Assembly: GCF_002099195.1 (NCBI RefSeq)
Contig: NZ_NBYX01000005.1
Span: forward strand, 62,001 to 126,000
DNA: 64,000 nucleotides
DNA from: Burkholderia puraquae
GTDB taxonomy: Bacteria; Pseudomonadota; Gammaproteobacteria; Burkholderiales; Burkholderiaceae
Direction: 5' to 3'
The translations under genes were made by a program, and so were the position numbers. Shown here piece by piece: positions 9,560-22,101 of this stretch (position 1 is the first letter of the stretch; each line of letters opens with the position of its first letter). The notes beneath the pieces are model-generated. The model worked only from the letters and a program-made list of their open reading frames with translations, ran no database searches and was not told where the DNA came from.

Positions 9560-10664
9560 TTACACGCCCTGTTTGAGGCTCGCGCTGATGAAGTCGTCGA
9601 GGTCGCCGTCGAGGACGGCGCGCGTGTTGCTCATTTCGACGTTCGTGCGCAGGTCCTTCACGCGGCTCTGGTCGAGCACGTACGAACGGATCTGGTGGCC
9701 CCAGCCCACATCGGTCTTGCTCGATTCGAGCTTGTCCTGTTCGGCCTGGCGCTTGCGCATCTCGACTTCGTACAGGCGCGATTTCAGCATCGCCATCGCT
9801 TCGGCGCGGTTGCGGTGCTGCGAGCGGTCGTTCTGGCACTGCACGACGATACCGGTCGGCATGTGCGTGATCCGCACCGCGGAGTCGGTCTTGTTGATGT
9901 GCTGGCCGCCCGCGCCCGACGCGCGGTACGTATCGATGCGCAGGTCGGCCGGGTTGATCTCGACTTCGATCGAGTCGTCGATTTCCGGATAGACGAACAC
10001 CGACGAGAACGACGTGTGGCGGCCGCCCGACGAGTCGAACGGCGACTTGCGCACGAGGCGGTGGATGCCCGTTTCGGTGCGCAGGAAGCCGTATGCGTAT
10101 TCGCCCGAGACCTTGACTGTCGCGTTCTTGATGCCGGCGACGTCGCCGTCGGACTCTTCCAGCACTTCGGCCTTGAAGCCCTTGCGTTCGCAGTAGCGCA
10201 GGTACTGGCGCAGCAGCATCGATGCCCAGTCGCACGCCTCGGTACCGCCGGCGCCGGCCTGGATGTCGATGAAGCAGTTGTTCGGGTCGGCCGGGTTCGA
10301 GAACATCCGGCGGAACTCGATGTCGCCGACGCGTGCCTCGAGCTTCGCAGCATCTTCTTCCGACGCGACGAGGGTGTCCTCGTCGCCTTCCTCGCGGGCC
10401 AGCTCGAACAGGTCGAGTGCGTCGCGCAGGTCGCTATCGAGCGCGGTGAGCGTCGTGACGACGCCTTCGAGCAGCTTCTTCTCGCGACCGAGCGCCTGGG
10501 CGTTCTTCGAATCGTTCCAGACGTTCGGGTCTTCGAGTTCCTTGTTGACTTCGGTCAGACGCGCAGCTTTGGCGTCGTAGTCAAAGATACCCCCGAAGCT
10601 CGCCCGCGCGGTTGCGCAGGTCGAGCAGGGAGCTTTCGATCGCGTTGAGACGTTCCGCTTCCAT
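9560..10664 (-). CDS. prfB: Peptide chain release factor 2, with programmed +1 frameshift
   Basis: RF2 ends translation at UGA and UAA. Codons 1-27 are read from the ATG at 10664 ([13 protein letters not shown]...) to CTT. The next codon is TGA at 10583-10581, and a +1 slip on CTT-TGA-C continues as [13 protein letters not shown] to the stop at 9560. A Shine-Dalgarno-like GGGGG lies just before the slip site, as in E. coli prfB. The joined product is 367 aa, with the stop-codon-reading SPF motif ([10 protein letters not shown]) and the catalytic GGQ ([14 protein letters not shown]). The frameshift gives autoregulation by RF2 level. The interruption is not a mutation. Confidence 0.95.
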
Positions 10665-10816
10665 GGTCGCTCGCTATTCTTGCTTCGTAAAAAAGCGGAA
10701 TTATAGCCGATCGGCGGGGTTGCCCGGTGACGCGAACGGTGCTTGCACGCGCGCCGCGGCCCCGTCCGGCGCGGCGTGCGTGCATCGGCGGGCATCGCGG
10801 GCCGGGCGGCCCGCGC

Positions 10817-12514
10817 TCAGCCGGCCGCGTGTTCGACGATCAGCTGGACGCGGGTGACGCCGTTCCACGTGTCGGCGACGAGGCGGTATGCGACCAGCGC
10901 GCTCGCCGGCAGCGGCTCCGTGTGGTTGAACCAGATCGCGCTGAAGCGCTGGCGGCCGCGTGCGAGCTGCAGCTTCAGGTGCTTTTCCTTCACGAGCGAC
11001 TGCGACACGACGTCGAATTCGCCCGAGAAAAGCGGGGCCGGAAAACCTTGTCCCCAGACGGCCTCGTCGAGCAGGCCGACGAACTGCGGCGTGAAGTACG
11101 CGTCCTCGAGCTCGCCGTCGGTCTCGATCACGCGGGCGAGCGCGTCGTCGGACAGCCATTCGCGCGCGACGGCCTCGAACGCGGCCGCGAAGCGCGGCAC
11201 GTTCTCGGCGTCGAGCGTGAGGCCGGCCGCCATCGCGTGGCCGCCGAACGCGACGATCAGGTCCGGTTCGCGTTTCGACACGAGGTCGAGCGCGTCGCGC
11301 AGGTGGAAGCCGGCGATCGACCGGCCCGACCCCTTGACCCGCTTGCCTTCCTCATCCGCGTGCGCGAACGTGAACGACGGGCGGTGGAATTTTTCCTTGA
11401 GCCGGCCGGCGACGATGCCGATCACGCCCTGATGCCACTCGGGGTTGAAGAGGGTGATCGTGCACGCGTCGGCCGGATCGATGTCGGCGAGATCGGCGAG
11501 CGCCTGCTGCTGCATGCCGGCTTCGATCTCGCGGCGCTCGCGGTTCATCACGTCGAGCTGCTGCGCGAGATCCCATGCGCGGCCGATGTCGTCGGTGATC
11601 AGGCACTCGATGCCGAGCGACATGTCGGACAGCCGCCCGGCGGCATTCAGGCGCGGGCCGAGGCCGAAGCCGAGGTCGAAGCCCGATGCCGTGCGCGCTT
11701 CTCGCGCGGCGGCGCGGAACAGCGCGGCGACGCCCGGCTGCATGCGGCCGTTGCGGATGCGCTGCAGCCCCTGTGCGACAAGCACGCGGTTGTTGCCGTC
11801 GAGCCGCACCACGTCGGCGACGGTGCCGAGCGCGACGAGATCGAGCAGGCCGTCGAGGCGCGGCTCGGCTTCCTTGCTTGCGAAGGCGCCGCGGCGGCGC
11901 AGCTCGGCACGCAGCGCGAGCAGCACGTAGAACATCACGCCGACGCCGGCGAGGTGCTTGCTCGGGAACGCACAGCCGGGCTGGTTCGGGTTGACGATCG
12001 CGCGTGCGGCGGGCAGCGCGTCGCCGGGCAGGTGGTGGTCGGTCACGAGCACGTCGATGCCGCGCGCATTCGCGGCTTCGACGCCCGCGACGCTCGCGAT
12101 TCCATTGTCGACGGTGATCAGCAGGTCAGGCTTGCGCGCGGCCGCGAGTTCGACGATTTCTGGCGTGAGGCCGTACCCGTATTCGAAACGGTTCGGCACC
12201 AGGTAGTCGATCTGCGCGCCGAACATCCGCAGGCCGCGCACCGCGACCGCGCATGCGGTTGCACCGTCGCAGTCGTAGTCGGCGACCACGAGCAGGCGTC
12301 GCTTGTCGGCGATCGCGTCGGCGAGCAGCGACGCCGCGTCGGCGCAGCCTTTCAGCTCGGTGGGCGGAACGAGCCGCGCCAGCGCGGTCTCGATGTCGGT
12401 GGGGGACTGCACGCCGCGCGACGCGTACAGGCGCGCAAGGACGGGATGCAGGCCGTGGCGCGCGAGCGCTTCGGCGTCGGCGGGCGCGACGGGGCGGGTA
12501 ACGATCCGGGTCAT
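10817..12514 (-). CDS. recJ: Single-stranded-DNA 5'-3' exonuclease RecJ
   Basis: DHH-family exonuclease used in RecF-pathway recombination and mismatch and base-excision repair. The 565-aa protein has the metal-binding motifs VADYDCDGATA (about 80-90) and VTDHHLPG (DHH), then the DHHA1 domain with FGGHAMAAGLTL. The ATG at 12514 (MTRIVTRPVAP) gives the family length. It lies about 150 bases upstream of prfB on the same strand and 10 bases after the stop of the gene at 12525-13589, so the minus-strand genes may be cotranscribed. Confidence 0.95.
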   Translation of the reverse strand: MTRIVTRPVAPADAEALARHGLHPVLARLYASRGVQSPTDIETALARLVPPTELKGCADAASLLADAIADKRRLLVVADYDCDGATACAVAVRGLRMFGAQIDYLVPNRFEYGYGLTPEIVELAAARKPDLLITVDNGIASVAGVEAANARGIDVLVTDHHLPGDALPAARAIVNPNQPGCAFPSKHLAGVGVMFYVLLALRAELRRRGAFASKEAEPRLDGLLDLVALGTVADVVRLDGNNRVLVAQGLQRIRNGRMQPGVAALFRAAAREARTASGFDLGFGLGPRLNAAGRLSDMSLGIECLITDDIGRAWDLAQQLDVMNRERREIEAGMQQQALADLADIDPADACTITLFNPEWHQGVIGIVAGRLKEKFHRPSFTFAHADEEGKRVKGSGRSIAGFHLRDALDLVSKREPDLIVAFGGHAMAAGLTLDAENVPRFAAAFEAVAREWLSDDALARVIETDGELEDAYFTPQFVGLLDEAVWGQGFPAPLFSGEFDVVSQSLVKEKHLKLQLARGRQRFSAIWFNHTEPLPASALVAYRLVADTWNGVTRVQLIVEHAAG

Positions 12515-12524
12515 GGTCTGCTTG

Positions 12525-13589
12525 TTATTCGAACAGGGAGGCAAGCGCACGGCGGCGCCAGAACTTGCGCAGGTCGCCGCGCGTCGCGTGCAGCGTCACG
12601 GAACTCGTGTCGCCGCACAGCGTGAAATCGACGCTCGCGAGCTCGCCGTTCTGCAGCGCGGCGAGGGTCGGCGCGAACCAGTCGCGCTCGAGTGCGGCGA
12701 GCCCGTCGTGCCAGCGCGCCCAGTCCTGCTCGATGAACGGGGTAGTCAGCGCCGGCAGCTCGACGAGCGTCGCGCCGTCGGCAGCGGGCAGCGTGCCGAA
12801 TGCGGCCGGCGGCGCACCGGCGTCGGCTTGCGCGGCGTACGCGAGGCCGAGCGCCGCGGGCGACGCGGACAGCACGCGCGCGAAAGGCTTGCCGACCGGC
12901 TTCAGCGTGCCCTGCGCATGGAACCAGATCGAATTGACGGCCGGCAGGCCACGCGCCTCGCGGGCCTCGTTGACCGGGTGCTGGAACCACGCCATCTGCA
13001 CTTCGTTCTGCAGCTTCATCCACATCCGCGAGCGCTCGCCCGTATGCGCTTCGTGCGGCAGCCAGATTTCGATGTTGCGGCCGCTCGCGCGCAGCGGCGC
13101 GGCGCCGGCGAGGCGGGCGAGCTGCTCGCTCGACAGGTACCAGCGTGACGGGTTCGGCGCCTCGAGCCGTACGCCGAGTTCCTCGATCAGCGGCCGCGCG
13201 ACCGCGAGCAGCGCGGCCGCGTCGCCGTTTTCGAGCGCGAGGGCCGCCGGATCGACGAGCACCAGGTGATCGTGCGCGATTTCGACGTGGACGGGCTCGA
13301 CGCAGGCCCACGCGTGCGCGCCGGGGGTGCCGCCGTCTGCCAGCAGCATGTAGGGCGCGAGCGGCGCCTCGTCCGCGGCGTTGCCCTGGGTTGCGCCGAA
13401 CTGGCGGGCCAGCCAGCGCTCGTGCGGCAGGGTGCGCTGGAAGTCTTCGCCGGCCACGCGCTCGACGAGGGTGGCGCGGGCGAGCAACTTTTCGAGCGCG
13501 GGGCTGTCCAGCGTGTGCAGGGACGAGGCCGCATCGGCCGCCGACGGCAGCGCGAACGGAACGAGAAAATGGAGGCGTCGGTCGTGCAT
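12525..13589 (-). CDS. Conserved hypothetical protein, sometimes labelled phosphoglycerate-mutase-like
   Basis: The 354-aa product begins MHDRRLHFLVPFALP and has no transmembrane segment or nucleotide-binding loop that I can see. Related betaproteobacterial proteins carry the label of a cofactor-independent phosphoglycerate mutase or regulatory protein, but I see no catalytic motif to support that. A start four codons upstream (13601) is equally possible. The frame stays open far upstream, antisense to lolC, but that extension is not credible. It ends 10 bases before recJ and is probably cotranscribed with it. Confidence 0.7.
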   Translation of the reverse strand: MHDRRLHFLVPFALPSAADAASSLHTLDSPALEKLLARATLVERVAGEDFQRTLPHERWLARQFGATQGNAADEAPLAPYMLLADGGTPGAHAWACVEPVHVEIAHDHLVLVDPAALALENGDAAALLAVARPLIEELGVRLEAPNPSRWYLSSEQLARLAGAAPLRASGRNIEIWLPHEAHTGERSRMWMKLQNEVQMAWFQHPVNEAREARGLPAVNSIWFHAQGTLKPVGKPFARVLSASPAALGLAYAAQADAGAPPAAFGTLPAADGATLVELPALTTPFIEQDWARWHDGLAALERDWFAPTLAALQNGELASVDFTLCGDTSSVTLHATRGDLRKFWRRRALASLFE

Positions 13590-13751
13590 GATGGTGCGCA
13601 TTGTATGGCAAACTGCGCGCGTGATCGGGCCGGCTGACGGCCCGTTCGCGTCCGGCGGCCGTTTTTCGACCGTGCCCGGGCCGGTGGCCGCCACCGGGCG
13701 GCGGTCCGGCCGCGAGGCGCCTCCCCGCCGTAACCAGCAGAAAGGATTCGC

Positions 13752-14997
13752 TTGAAACTTCCGTACGAATGGCAGATCGGCTGGCGCTACACGCGCGCCG
13801 GCAAACGCACGACCGGTAACGGCTTCATTTCCTTCATCGCGCTCGTGTCGATGCTCGGGATCGCGCTCGGCGTCGCGGCGCTGATCGTCGTGCTGTCGGT
13901 GATGAACGGCTTCCAGAAGGAAGTGCGCGACCGCATGCTGTCGGTGCTCGCGCACGTCGAGGTGTTCTCGCCGACGGGCTCGATGCCCGACTGGCAACTG
14001 ACCGCGCAGGAAGCGCGCCGCAATCCGTCGGTGATCGGCGCGGCGCCGTACGTCGACGCGCAGGCGCTGCTCACGCGCCAGGACGCGGTGAGCGGCGTGA
14101 TGCTGCGCGGCGTCGAGCCGACGCTCGAGCCGCAGGTGTCGGACATCGGCAAGGACATGAAGGCGGGCCAGCTCGGCGCGCTCGTGCCGGGCCAGTTCGG
14201 CATCGTGCTCGGCGATGCGCTCGCGGGCAACCTCGGCGTGACGGTCGGCGACAAGGTCACGCTGGTCGCGCCGGAAGGCTCGATCACGCCGGCCGGCATG
14301 ATGCCGAGGCTGAAGCAGTTCACGGTCGTCGGGGTGTTCGAGTCCGGGCACTACGAATACGACAGCACGCTCGCGATGATCAACATCCGCGACGCCGAGG
14401 CGCTGTTCCGGATGAGCGCGCCGACCGGCGTGCGGCTGCGGCTCACCGACATGCAGAAGGCGCCGCAGGTCGCGGTCGAGCTGTCGCACACGCTGTCGGG
14501 CAGCCTGTACATCCGCGACTGGACCCAGCAGAACAAGACGTGGTTCTCGGCCGTGCAGATCGAGAAGCGGATGATGTTCATCATCCTCACGCTGATCATC
14601 GCGGTGGCCGCGTTCAACCTCGTGTCGTCGCTCGTGATGACGGTGACCAACAAGCAGGCCGACATCGCGATCCTGCGCACGCTCGGCGCGCAGCCGGGGT
14701 CGATCATGAAGATCTTCGTCGTGCAGGGCGTGACGATCGGCTTCGTCGGCACGGCGTCGGGCGTCGCGCTCGGCTGCCTGATCGCGTGGAGCATTCCGTG
14801 GCTGATCCCGATGATCGAGCACCTGTTCGGCGTGCAGTTCCTGCCGCCGTCCGTGTACTTCATCAGCGAGCTGCCGTCGGAACTCGTTGCGAGCGACGTG
14901 ATCCGGATCGGGCTGATCGCGTTCGCGCTGTCGGCGGTCGCGACGCTCTACCCGAGCTGGCGCGGCGCGAAGGTGAAGCCGGCGGAGGCGCTCCGCT

Positions 14998-15005
<8 letters not shown>
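13752..15005 (+). CDS. lolC: Lipoprotein-releasing ABC transporter permease LolC/LolE
   Basis: Inner-membrane permease that, with LolD, extracts outer-membrane lipoproteins and hands them to LolA. The 417-aa protein has the family topology: one transmembrane helix near residues 27-50, a large periplasmic domain, and three C-terminal helices (about 275-300, 320-345 and 380-400). The start is TTG at 13752, supported by AAAGGA about ten bases upstream and by the family N-terminus [13 protein letters not shown]. Its stop overlaps the lolD start. Only one permease gene is present, so it may act as a homodimer (LolF-like) as proposed for many non-enteric bacteria. Confidence 0.9.
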
Positions 15006-15756
<751 letters not shown>

Positions 15757-15823
15757 GAAGCGAACGCGCTTGGCCTGCCGCCCGGTTCGTCCCGGCGCGG
15801 CACAAGGGCGCAGGAACGCCACC

Positions 15824-16612
15824 ATGTGGATCGACACGCACTGCCATCTCGATGCCGCCGAATTCGACGCCGACCGCGACGCAGTCGCGCAGGCGGCGCG
15901 CGCGGCCGGCGTGTCGCGTATCGTGATCCCGAGCGTCGGGCGCGACAACTTCGCGACGGTGCGCGAGCTCGCGCAACGCACGCCGGGCGCGGCCTATGCG
16001 CTCGGCATCCATCCGATGTATACGCCGCGCGCACGCGACGCGGATCTCGACCTGCTGCGCATGGAGATCGAGGCGAGTCTCGAGGATCCGCACTTCGTCG
16101 CGATCGGCGAGATCGGTCTCGACTATTTCGTGCCGGGGCTCGACGAAGACCGGCAGCAATTCTTCTACCAGGGGCAGCTGAAGCTCGCGCGCGAATTCGA
16201 CCTGCCCGTGCTGTGCCACGTGCGCAAGTCGCAGGACCGCGTACTGGCCGGGCTGCGCCGATTCGGCGTGCGGCGCGGCATTGCGCATGCGTTCAACGGC
16301 AGTTTCCAGCAGGCCGAAGCGTATCTCGCGCAAGGGCTGCATCTCGGCTTCGGCGGCAACGTGACCTTCACGCGCGCGCTGCAGATCCGCCGGCTCGCGG
16401 CGCAGTTGCCGCTCGATGCGATCGTCGTCGAGACGGACGCACCCGACATCGCGCCCGAATGGGCGTACAAATCCCGCAATACGCCCGATCAGGTGCCGCG
16501 CATCGGCGACGTGCTCGCCGAACTGCGCGGCCTCGACGCCGGTACGCTCTCCCTATGCACTTCGGCTAACGCGCTCGCCGCGCTGCCGCGACTCGCACTT
16601 TCGTCCGCATAA
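15824..16612 (+). CDS. TatD-family metal-dependent DNase
   Basis: TIM-barrel metallohydrolase (262 aa) of the TatD/YcfH/YjjV family. The first metal motif is DTHCHLD (residues 4-10). The conserved AIGEIGLDYF, a histidine in VLCHVRKS and the C-terminal VETDAPDIAPEW follow. Family members are 3'-5' DNases linked to DNA repair. The ATG at 15824 puts the first metal motif at the N-terminus, as expected. It is 67 bases after lolD and 57 before comEC, all on the plus strand. Confidence 0.9.
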   Translation: MWIDTHCHLDAAEFDADRDAVAQAARAAGVSRIVIPSVGRDNFATVRELAQRTPGAAYALGIHPMYTPRARDADLDLLRMEIEASLEDPHFVAIGEIGLDYFVPGLDEDRQQFFYQGQLKLAREFDLPVLCHVRKSQDRVLAGLRRFGVRRGIAHAFNGSFQQAEAYLAQGLHLGFGGNVTFTRALQIRRLAAQLPLDAIVVETDAPDIAPEWAYKSRNTPDQVPRIGDVLAELRGLDAGTLSLCTSANALAALPRLALSSA

Positions 16613-16669
16613 TCGTTGCCGGGAGGCGCCGCATTGGCGGTGGCGGCGCCGGGTCGACGAGGAGGTGCG

Positions 16670-19153
16670 ATGCGCGTGTGGTGGATCGCGTTCGCGCTCG
16701 GCGTGGTCGTCCTGCAGCGGCAGGCGGCGTTGCCGGGCGCGCTCGCATGGACGATCGGTACGGCCGTGCTCGCGGGCTGCGCTGTGCTGGGTGCGCGGTG
16801 TGGGCGTCGCCAGCGTACGCGTACGACCGTCGCGTTCGGCTGGATGCTGTGCGCGCTCGCGGCCTGCGTCGTCGGGTTCGGCTACGCGGCCGCGCGGGCC
16901 GAATGGCGGCTGGACGACAGCCTGCCCGTCGAGTGGGAAGGGCGCGACATCGTTGTCACCGGCGTGATTCGGGGGCTGCCCGTGGTCGACGAGACCGGCG
17001 CGCGGCTGCTGTTTGCGGTCGAGTCGAATGACGCTGGGTTGGCCCGTTTCCCGCCGCTGATCCGGCTGTCGTGGCGCGCCTATCGCGCATCGGCGACACG
17101 CGATCCACTTCCCGATCTGCGCGCCGCACAGCGCTGGCGTTTCGTCGTGCGCCTGAAACGTCCGCATGCCGAGGCCAATCCCGGCGTGCGCGACAGCGAG
17201 GCGGCGTGGCTTGCCGCAGGCATTCGCGCGGTCGGTTATGTCAGCGCACCCAGGCGGGCGGTATTGCTCGATGCGCGCGCATCGGGATGGCGTGCCTCGA
17301 TCGATCGGCTGCGCGACGCGTTGCGGGCACGTATCGGCGAGACGCTTGGCGGCGACGCTCGCCATCGCGGCATCGTCGCCGCGCTCGCGATCGGCGACCA
17401 GTCGGGCATCGGCGACGACGACTGGCGCGTGCTGCGCAGCACGGGCACGAGCCACCTGGTCGCGATCTCCGGCCTGCATGTCGGGCTCGTCGGCGCGATC
17501 GCGGGCGGGCTCGTGTCGATGGTCTGGCGCCGCCTGAGATGGCGCGCACGGGCCGCGACGCTCGGGTTGCCGGCACCTTACGCAGCCGCGCTCGCCGCGC
17601 TGGCGGCCGCGGCCGGCTATGCGGCGCTCGCCGGCTTCAACGTGCCGGCGCAGCGCGCGTGGTGGATGATCGCGGGCGGCGGCATCGCGTATCTGGCCGG
17701 GCGCAGCGTGCCGACTTCCGCGGTGCTGTGCGCGGCGCTCGGCGGCGTGCTGCTGGTCGATCCGTGGGCCGTGCTGTCGGCCGGGTTCTGGCTGTCGTTC
17801 GGGGCGGTCGCGGTGATCCTGCTGGCCGTGGCCGGCTGGCGCGCTGCGCGTGAGGCCGATGCGGAAAGCGAGGAGGGCGACGGCACGGCAGGCTTGTCGC
17901 GCCGGTTGCGCGCGTGGGGTGCACGCGCCGGGCGCCGGATCGCCGAGGCCACGCGCGTGCAGTACGCCGTGACGATCGGTCTCGCGCCGCTGACGGCCGC
18001 GTGGTTCGCGCAGATATCCCTGTCGGGCCCGTTCGGCAACGCGTTCGCGATTCCGTGGGTCAGCTCGGTCGTGACGCCGGTCGTGCTGGCCGGCATCGCG
18101 CTGCCGGCGCCGTTCGATGCGTATGCGTTCCGGCTTGCGCACGCGGCGCTCGAACCGATGATGACGTTGCTCGGATATCTCGCCGACTGGCCGGCTGGCG
18201 TGTTCTGGCTGCGCATGCCCGACTGGCCGGTACTGGTGCTGGCCTGCGTGGGCGTCGCATGGGCGCTGATGCCGCGTGGCTGGCCGCTGCGCTGGGCGGC
18301 CCCGCTCACGTGGCTGCCGCTCGTCGCGCCGGCAGCCGATGCGCCGCCGCCGGGCGGTTTCCGGCTGACCGTGCTCGACGTCGGGCAGGGTGCGTCGGTG
18401 CTGGTGGAGACCGCGCGGCGCACCTTGCTGTTCGATGCGGGGCCGGGCGCGGAGTCGACTCACGCCGGCGCGCGGATCGTCGCGCCGGCATTGCGCGCGC
18501 GCGGGATCGCGGCGATCGATTCGCTCGTGCTCAGTCACGCGGATGCCGATCACGCGGGCGGCGCACCTGCCGTCTATGCGGCAGCCGACGTGCGCCAGCT
18601 GCTGGCCGGCATCGCGCCGGACAGCCGGTTGTGGCGCGACGCCGCGGCCGCGGGTGTCGCCGACCGGCTGCCGTGCGTGGCCGGGCAGCGCTGGACGTGG
18701 GACGGCGTCGCGTTCACGATGCTGTGGCCGCAGGGCGGCCCGGGCACGGGCTCGTCGAACGGGCAGTCGTGCGTGCTGCGCATCGACGCGGGCGGGACGT
18801 CCGCGCTGCTGACGGGCGATGTCGATGCGCGCGGCGAACGCCGGCTCGTGGACGCCGCGCGCGATACGCTGGCCGCGCAGATCCTGATCGTTCCGCACCA
18901 TGGCAGCCGCACGTCGTCGGTCGAGCCTTTCCTCGATTCGGTCGGGCCGCGCGTCGCGGTATTTCCTGTAGGCTATCGCAATCGTTTCGGACATCCGCAC
19001 CGGACGGTTCTCGCCCGTTACGAGGCCCGCGGGATTCCGCTGCCGCGCACCGATCGCGATGGCGCTGTGCGGTTCGACGTTGCGCCGGCCGACGGCGGGT
19101 TTGCCTTCGAGCGTCATCGAGACGTTCGGCGACAGTACTGGATGGATCGATGA
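16670..19153 (+). CDS. comEC: ComEC/Rec2-family DNA internalisation protein
   Basis: Large polytopic inner-membrane protein that moves transforming DNA into the cytoplasm in competent bacteria. The 827-aa protein has an N-terminal membrane segment and DUF4131-like region, a central competence domain with many hydrophobic helices (GTSHLVAISGLHVGL is the family signature), and a C-terminal metallo-beta-lactamase-like domain with DVGQGASVLVE, SHADADHAGG and PHHGSRTSS. The ATG at 16670 is preceded by GGAGG. No other competence gene is in the window. Confidence 0.92.
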   Translation: MRVWWIAFALGVVVLQRQAALPGALAWTIGTAVLAGCAVLGARCGRRQRTRTTVAFGWMLCALAACVVGFGYAAARAEWRLDDSLPVEWEGRDIVVTGVIRGLPVVDETGARLLFAVESNDAGLARFPPLIRLSWRAYRASATRDPLPDLRAAQRWRFVVRLKRPHAEANPGVRDSEAAWLAAGIRAVGYVSAPRRAVLLDARASGWRASIDRLRDALRARIGETLGGDARHRGIVAALAIGDQSGIGDDDWRVLRSTGTSHLVAISGLHVGLVGAIAGGLVSMVWRRLRWRARAATLGLPAPYAAALAALAAAAGYAALAGFNVPAQRAWWMIAGGGIAYLAGRSVPTSAVLCAALGGVLLVDPWAVLSAGFWLSFGAVAVILLAVAGWRAAREADAESEEGDGTAGLSRRLRAWGARAGRRIAEATRVQYAVTIGLAPLTAAWFAQISLSGPFGNAFAIPWVSSVVTPVVLAGIALPAPFDAYAFRLAHAALEPMMTLLGYLADWPAGVFWLRMPDWPVLVLACVGVAWALMPRGWPLRWAAPLTWLPLVAPAADAPPPGGFRLTVLDVGQGASVLVETARRTLLFDAGPGAESTHAGARIVAPALRARGIAAIDSLVLSHADADHAGGAPAVYAAADVRQLLAGIAPDSRLWRDAAAAGVADRLPCVAGQRWTWDGVAFTMLWPQGGPGTGSSNGQSCVLRIDAGGTSALLTGDVDARGERRLVDAARDTLAAQILIVPHHGSRTSSVEPFLDSVGPRVAVFPVGYRNRFGHPHRTVLARYEARGIPLPRTDRDGAVRFDVAPADGGFAFERHRDVRRQYWMDR

Positions 19154-19231
19154 GCGCGGTGAGGGCCGGCGTATCAGGAAAGATGGCCCGGGGCCCGCGC
19201 TCAATGCCGAAGCATGGGCTCGGCAGAACGC

Positions 19232-19427
19232 GAAGCATGAGACCGGAGCGGGTGCTGAAGCACTGACTCCGGCTGACCGCGAAGCATGGGACGGGAGTAA
19301 GTGCTGAAGCACTGACTCCGGTCGACCGCGAAGCATGGGACGGGGGTAAGTGCTGAAGCACTGACTCCGGTCGACCGCGAAGCATGGGACGGGAGTAAGT
19401 GCTAAAGCACTAACTCCCGTCGACAAA
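19232..19427 (+). repeat. Four tandem 49-bp hairpin-forming repeats
   Basis: Four consecutive units begin GAAGCATG at 19232, 19281, 19330 and 19379. Each contains an inverted repeat in which GGAGT-A-AGTGCT pairs with AGCACT-G-ACTCC. In the last unit the arms extend to about 15 bases each (ACGGGAGT...ACTCCCGT). A partial unit precedes them near 19209. The array fills the gap between comEC and the downstream hydrolase and ends just before that gene's AAAGGAG ribosome site. Function is unknown; it may be a terminator, an RNA stabiliser or a mobile intergenic repeat. Confidence 0.88.
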
Positions 19428-19441
19428 GGAGACATCGGCGT

Positions 19442-20287
19442 TTGAAGGACATCCTCCATTTCTCGCATGCGAACGGCTTTCCGGCATCGACGTACCGCAC
19501 GATCTTCGCCGAACTGGCCGACGACTACGAGCTGCGCTACATCGAACGGATCGGCCATGACCGCCGCTACCCGGTGACGCGCGACTGGCCGCATCTCGTC
19601 GAGCAACTGCTCGACGATATCGGCAGCCGCTACGAGCGTCCCGTCTGGCTCGTCGGCCATTCGCTCGGCGGCTACCTGTCGCTGATGGCCGCGCTGAAGA
19701 AGCCGCAATGGGTGCGCGGTGTCGTGATGATCGACTCACCGATCATCGCGGGCTGGCGCGCCGGCGCATTGCGCGCGAGCCAGTGGGCGGGGCTCGACGA
19801 GCGGCTGTCGCCGGCCGCCGCGACGCGCAACCGGCGCACGCGCTGGGTGAGCCGCGACGAAGTCTGGCGGCATTTCCGCGAGAAACCGGCGTTTGCCCGC
19901 TGGGACGAACGGATGCTGGCCGACTACATCGATTACGGGATTCCGCAGGCCGTTGCCGACGGCGAGCGGGCGCTCGCGTTCGACCGGCAGGTCGAATACC
20001 TGATCTACCGGACGCTGCCGCACACGCTCGGCCCGCGGCTTGCGCACGGCGCGCCGGTGCCGCTGGGTTTTCTCGCCGGCACGCGTTCGCGCGAGGTGCG
20101 CCAGGTCGGGCTCGATGCGACGCGCCGCGCGGCGCGCGGCCGCGTCGAATGGCTGGAAGGCAGCCACCTGTTCCCGATGGAGCGGCCGCTCGAAACCGCC
20201 CGCGCATTGCAGCGGATGCTGAATTCGCTGAAGGCGGCGGAGGGCGATGCGTCGCAGGGTAGCGCGCCGCTCGCGAAGCGTGCCTGA
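19442..20287 (+). CDS. Alpha/beta-fold hydrolase
   Basis: The 281-aa protein has the alpha/beta-hydrolase fold with an early HANGFP oxyanion-type loop (9-14), the nucleophile elbow GHSLGGYL (about 73-80) and a C-terminal histidine in EGSHLFPME. It is probably an esterase or acyl hydrolase; the substrate is unknown. Translation starts at TTG 19442, with AAAGGAG eleven bases upstream. The start lies immediately after the hairpin repeat array, which may influence its expression. Confidence 0.86.
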   Translation: MKDILHFSHANGFPASTYRTIFAELADDYELRYIERIGHDRRYPVTRDWPHLVEQLLDDIGSRYERPVWLVGHSLGGYLSLMAALKKPQWVRGVVMIDSPIIAGWRAGALRASQWAGLDERLSPAAATRNRRTRWVSRDEVWRHFREKPAFARWDERMLADYIDYGIPQAVADGERALAFDRQVEYLIYRTLPHTLGPRLAHGAPVPLGFLAGTRSREVRQVGLDATRRAARGRVEWLEGSHLFPMERPLETARALQRMLNSLKAAEGDASQGSAPLAKRA

Positions 20288-20395
20288 CGCAGGGTTTTGG
20301 CAGCCGGGGCGCGGCCCCGGCCGGCGGCTTCGCCCCGGCGCTCACGGCGGGTGCGGGGCGACGGGAAAGGGCGCGATCATCGAGTCAATTGCTGA

Positions 20396-22099
<1,704 letters not shown>

Positions 22100-22101
22100 G
22101 C

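Noticed and set aside
10581..10583. TGA inside prfB read as a nonsense mutation or pseudogene
   Set aside because: It is the known programmed frameshift site CTT-TGA-C with its upstream purine run; the downstream frame is intact.
16553..19708. A very long open frame antisense to comEC and the repeat array (about 1050 codons)
   Set aside because: It is Arg/Ala/His-rich low-complexity sequence typical of the reverse strand of high-GC coding DNA. comEC on the plus strand has family motifs.
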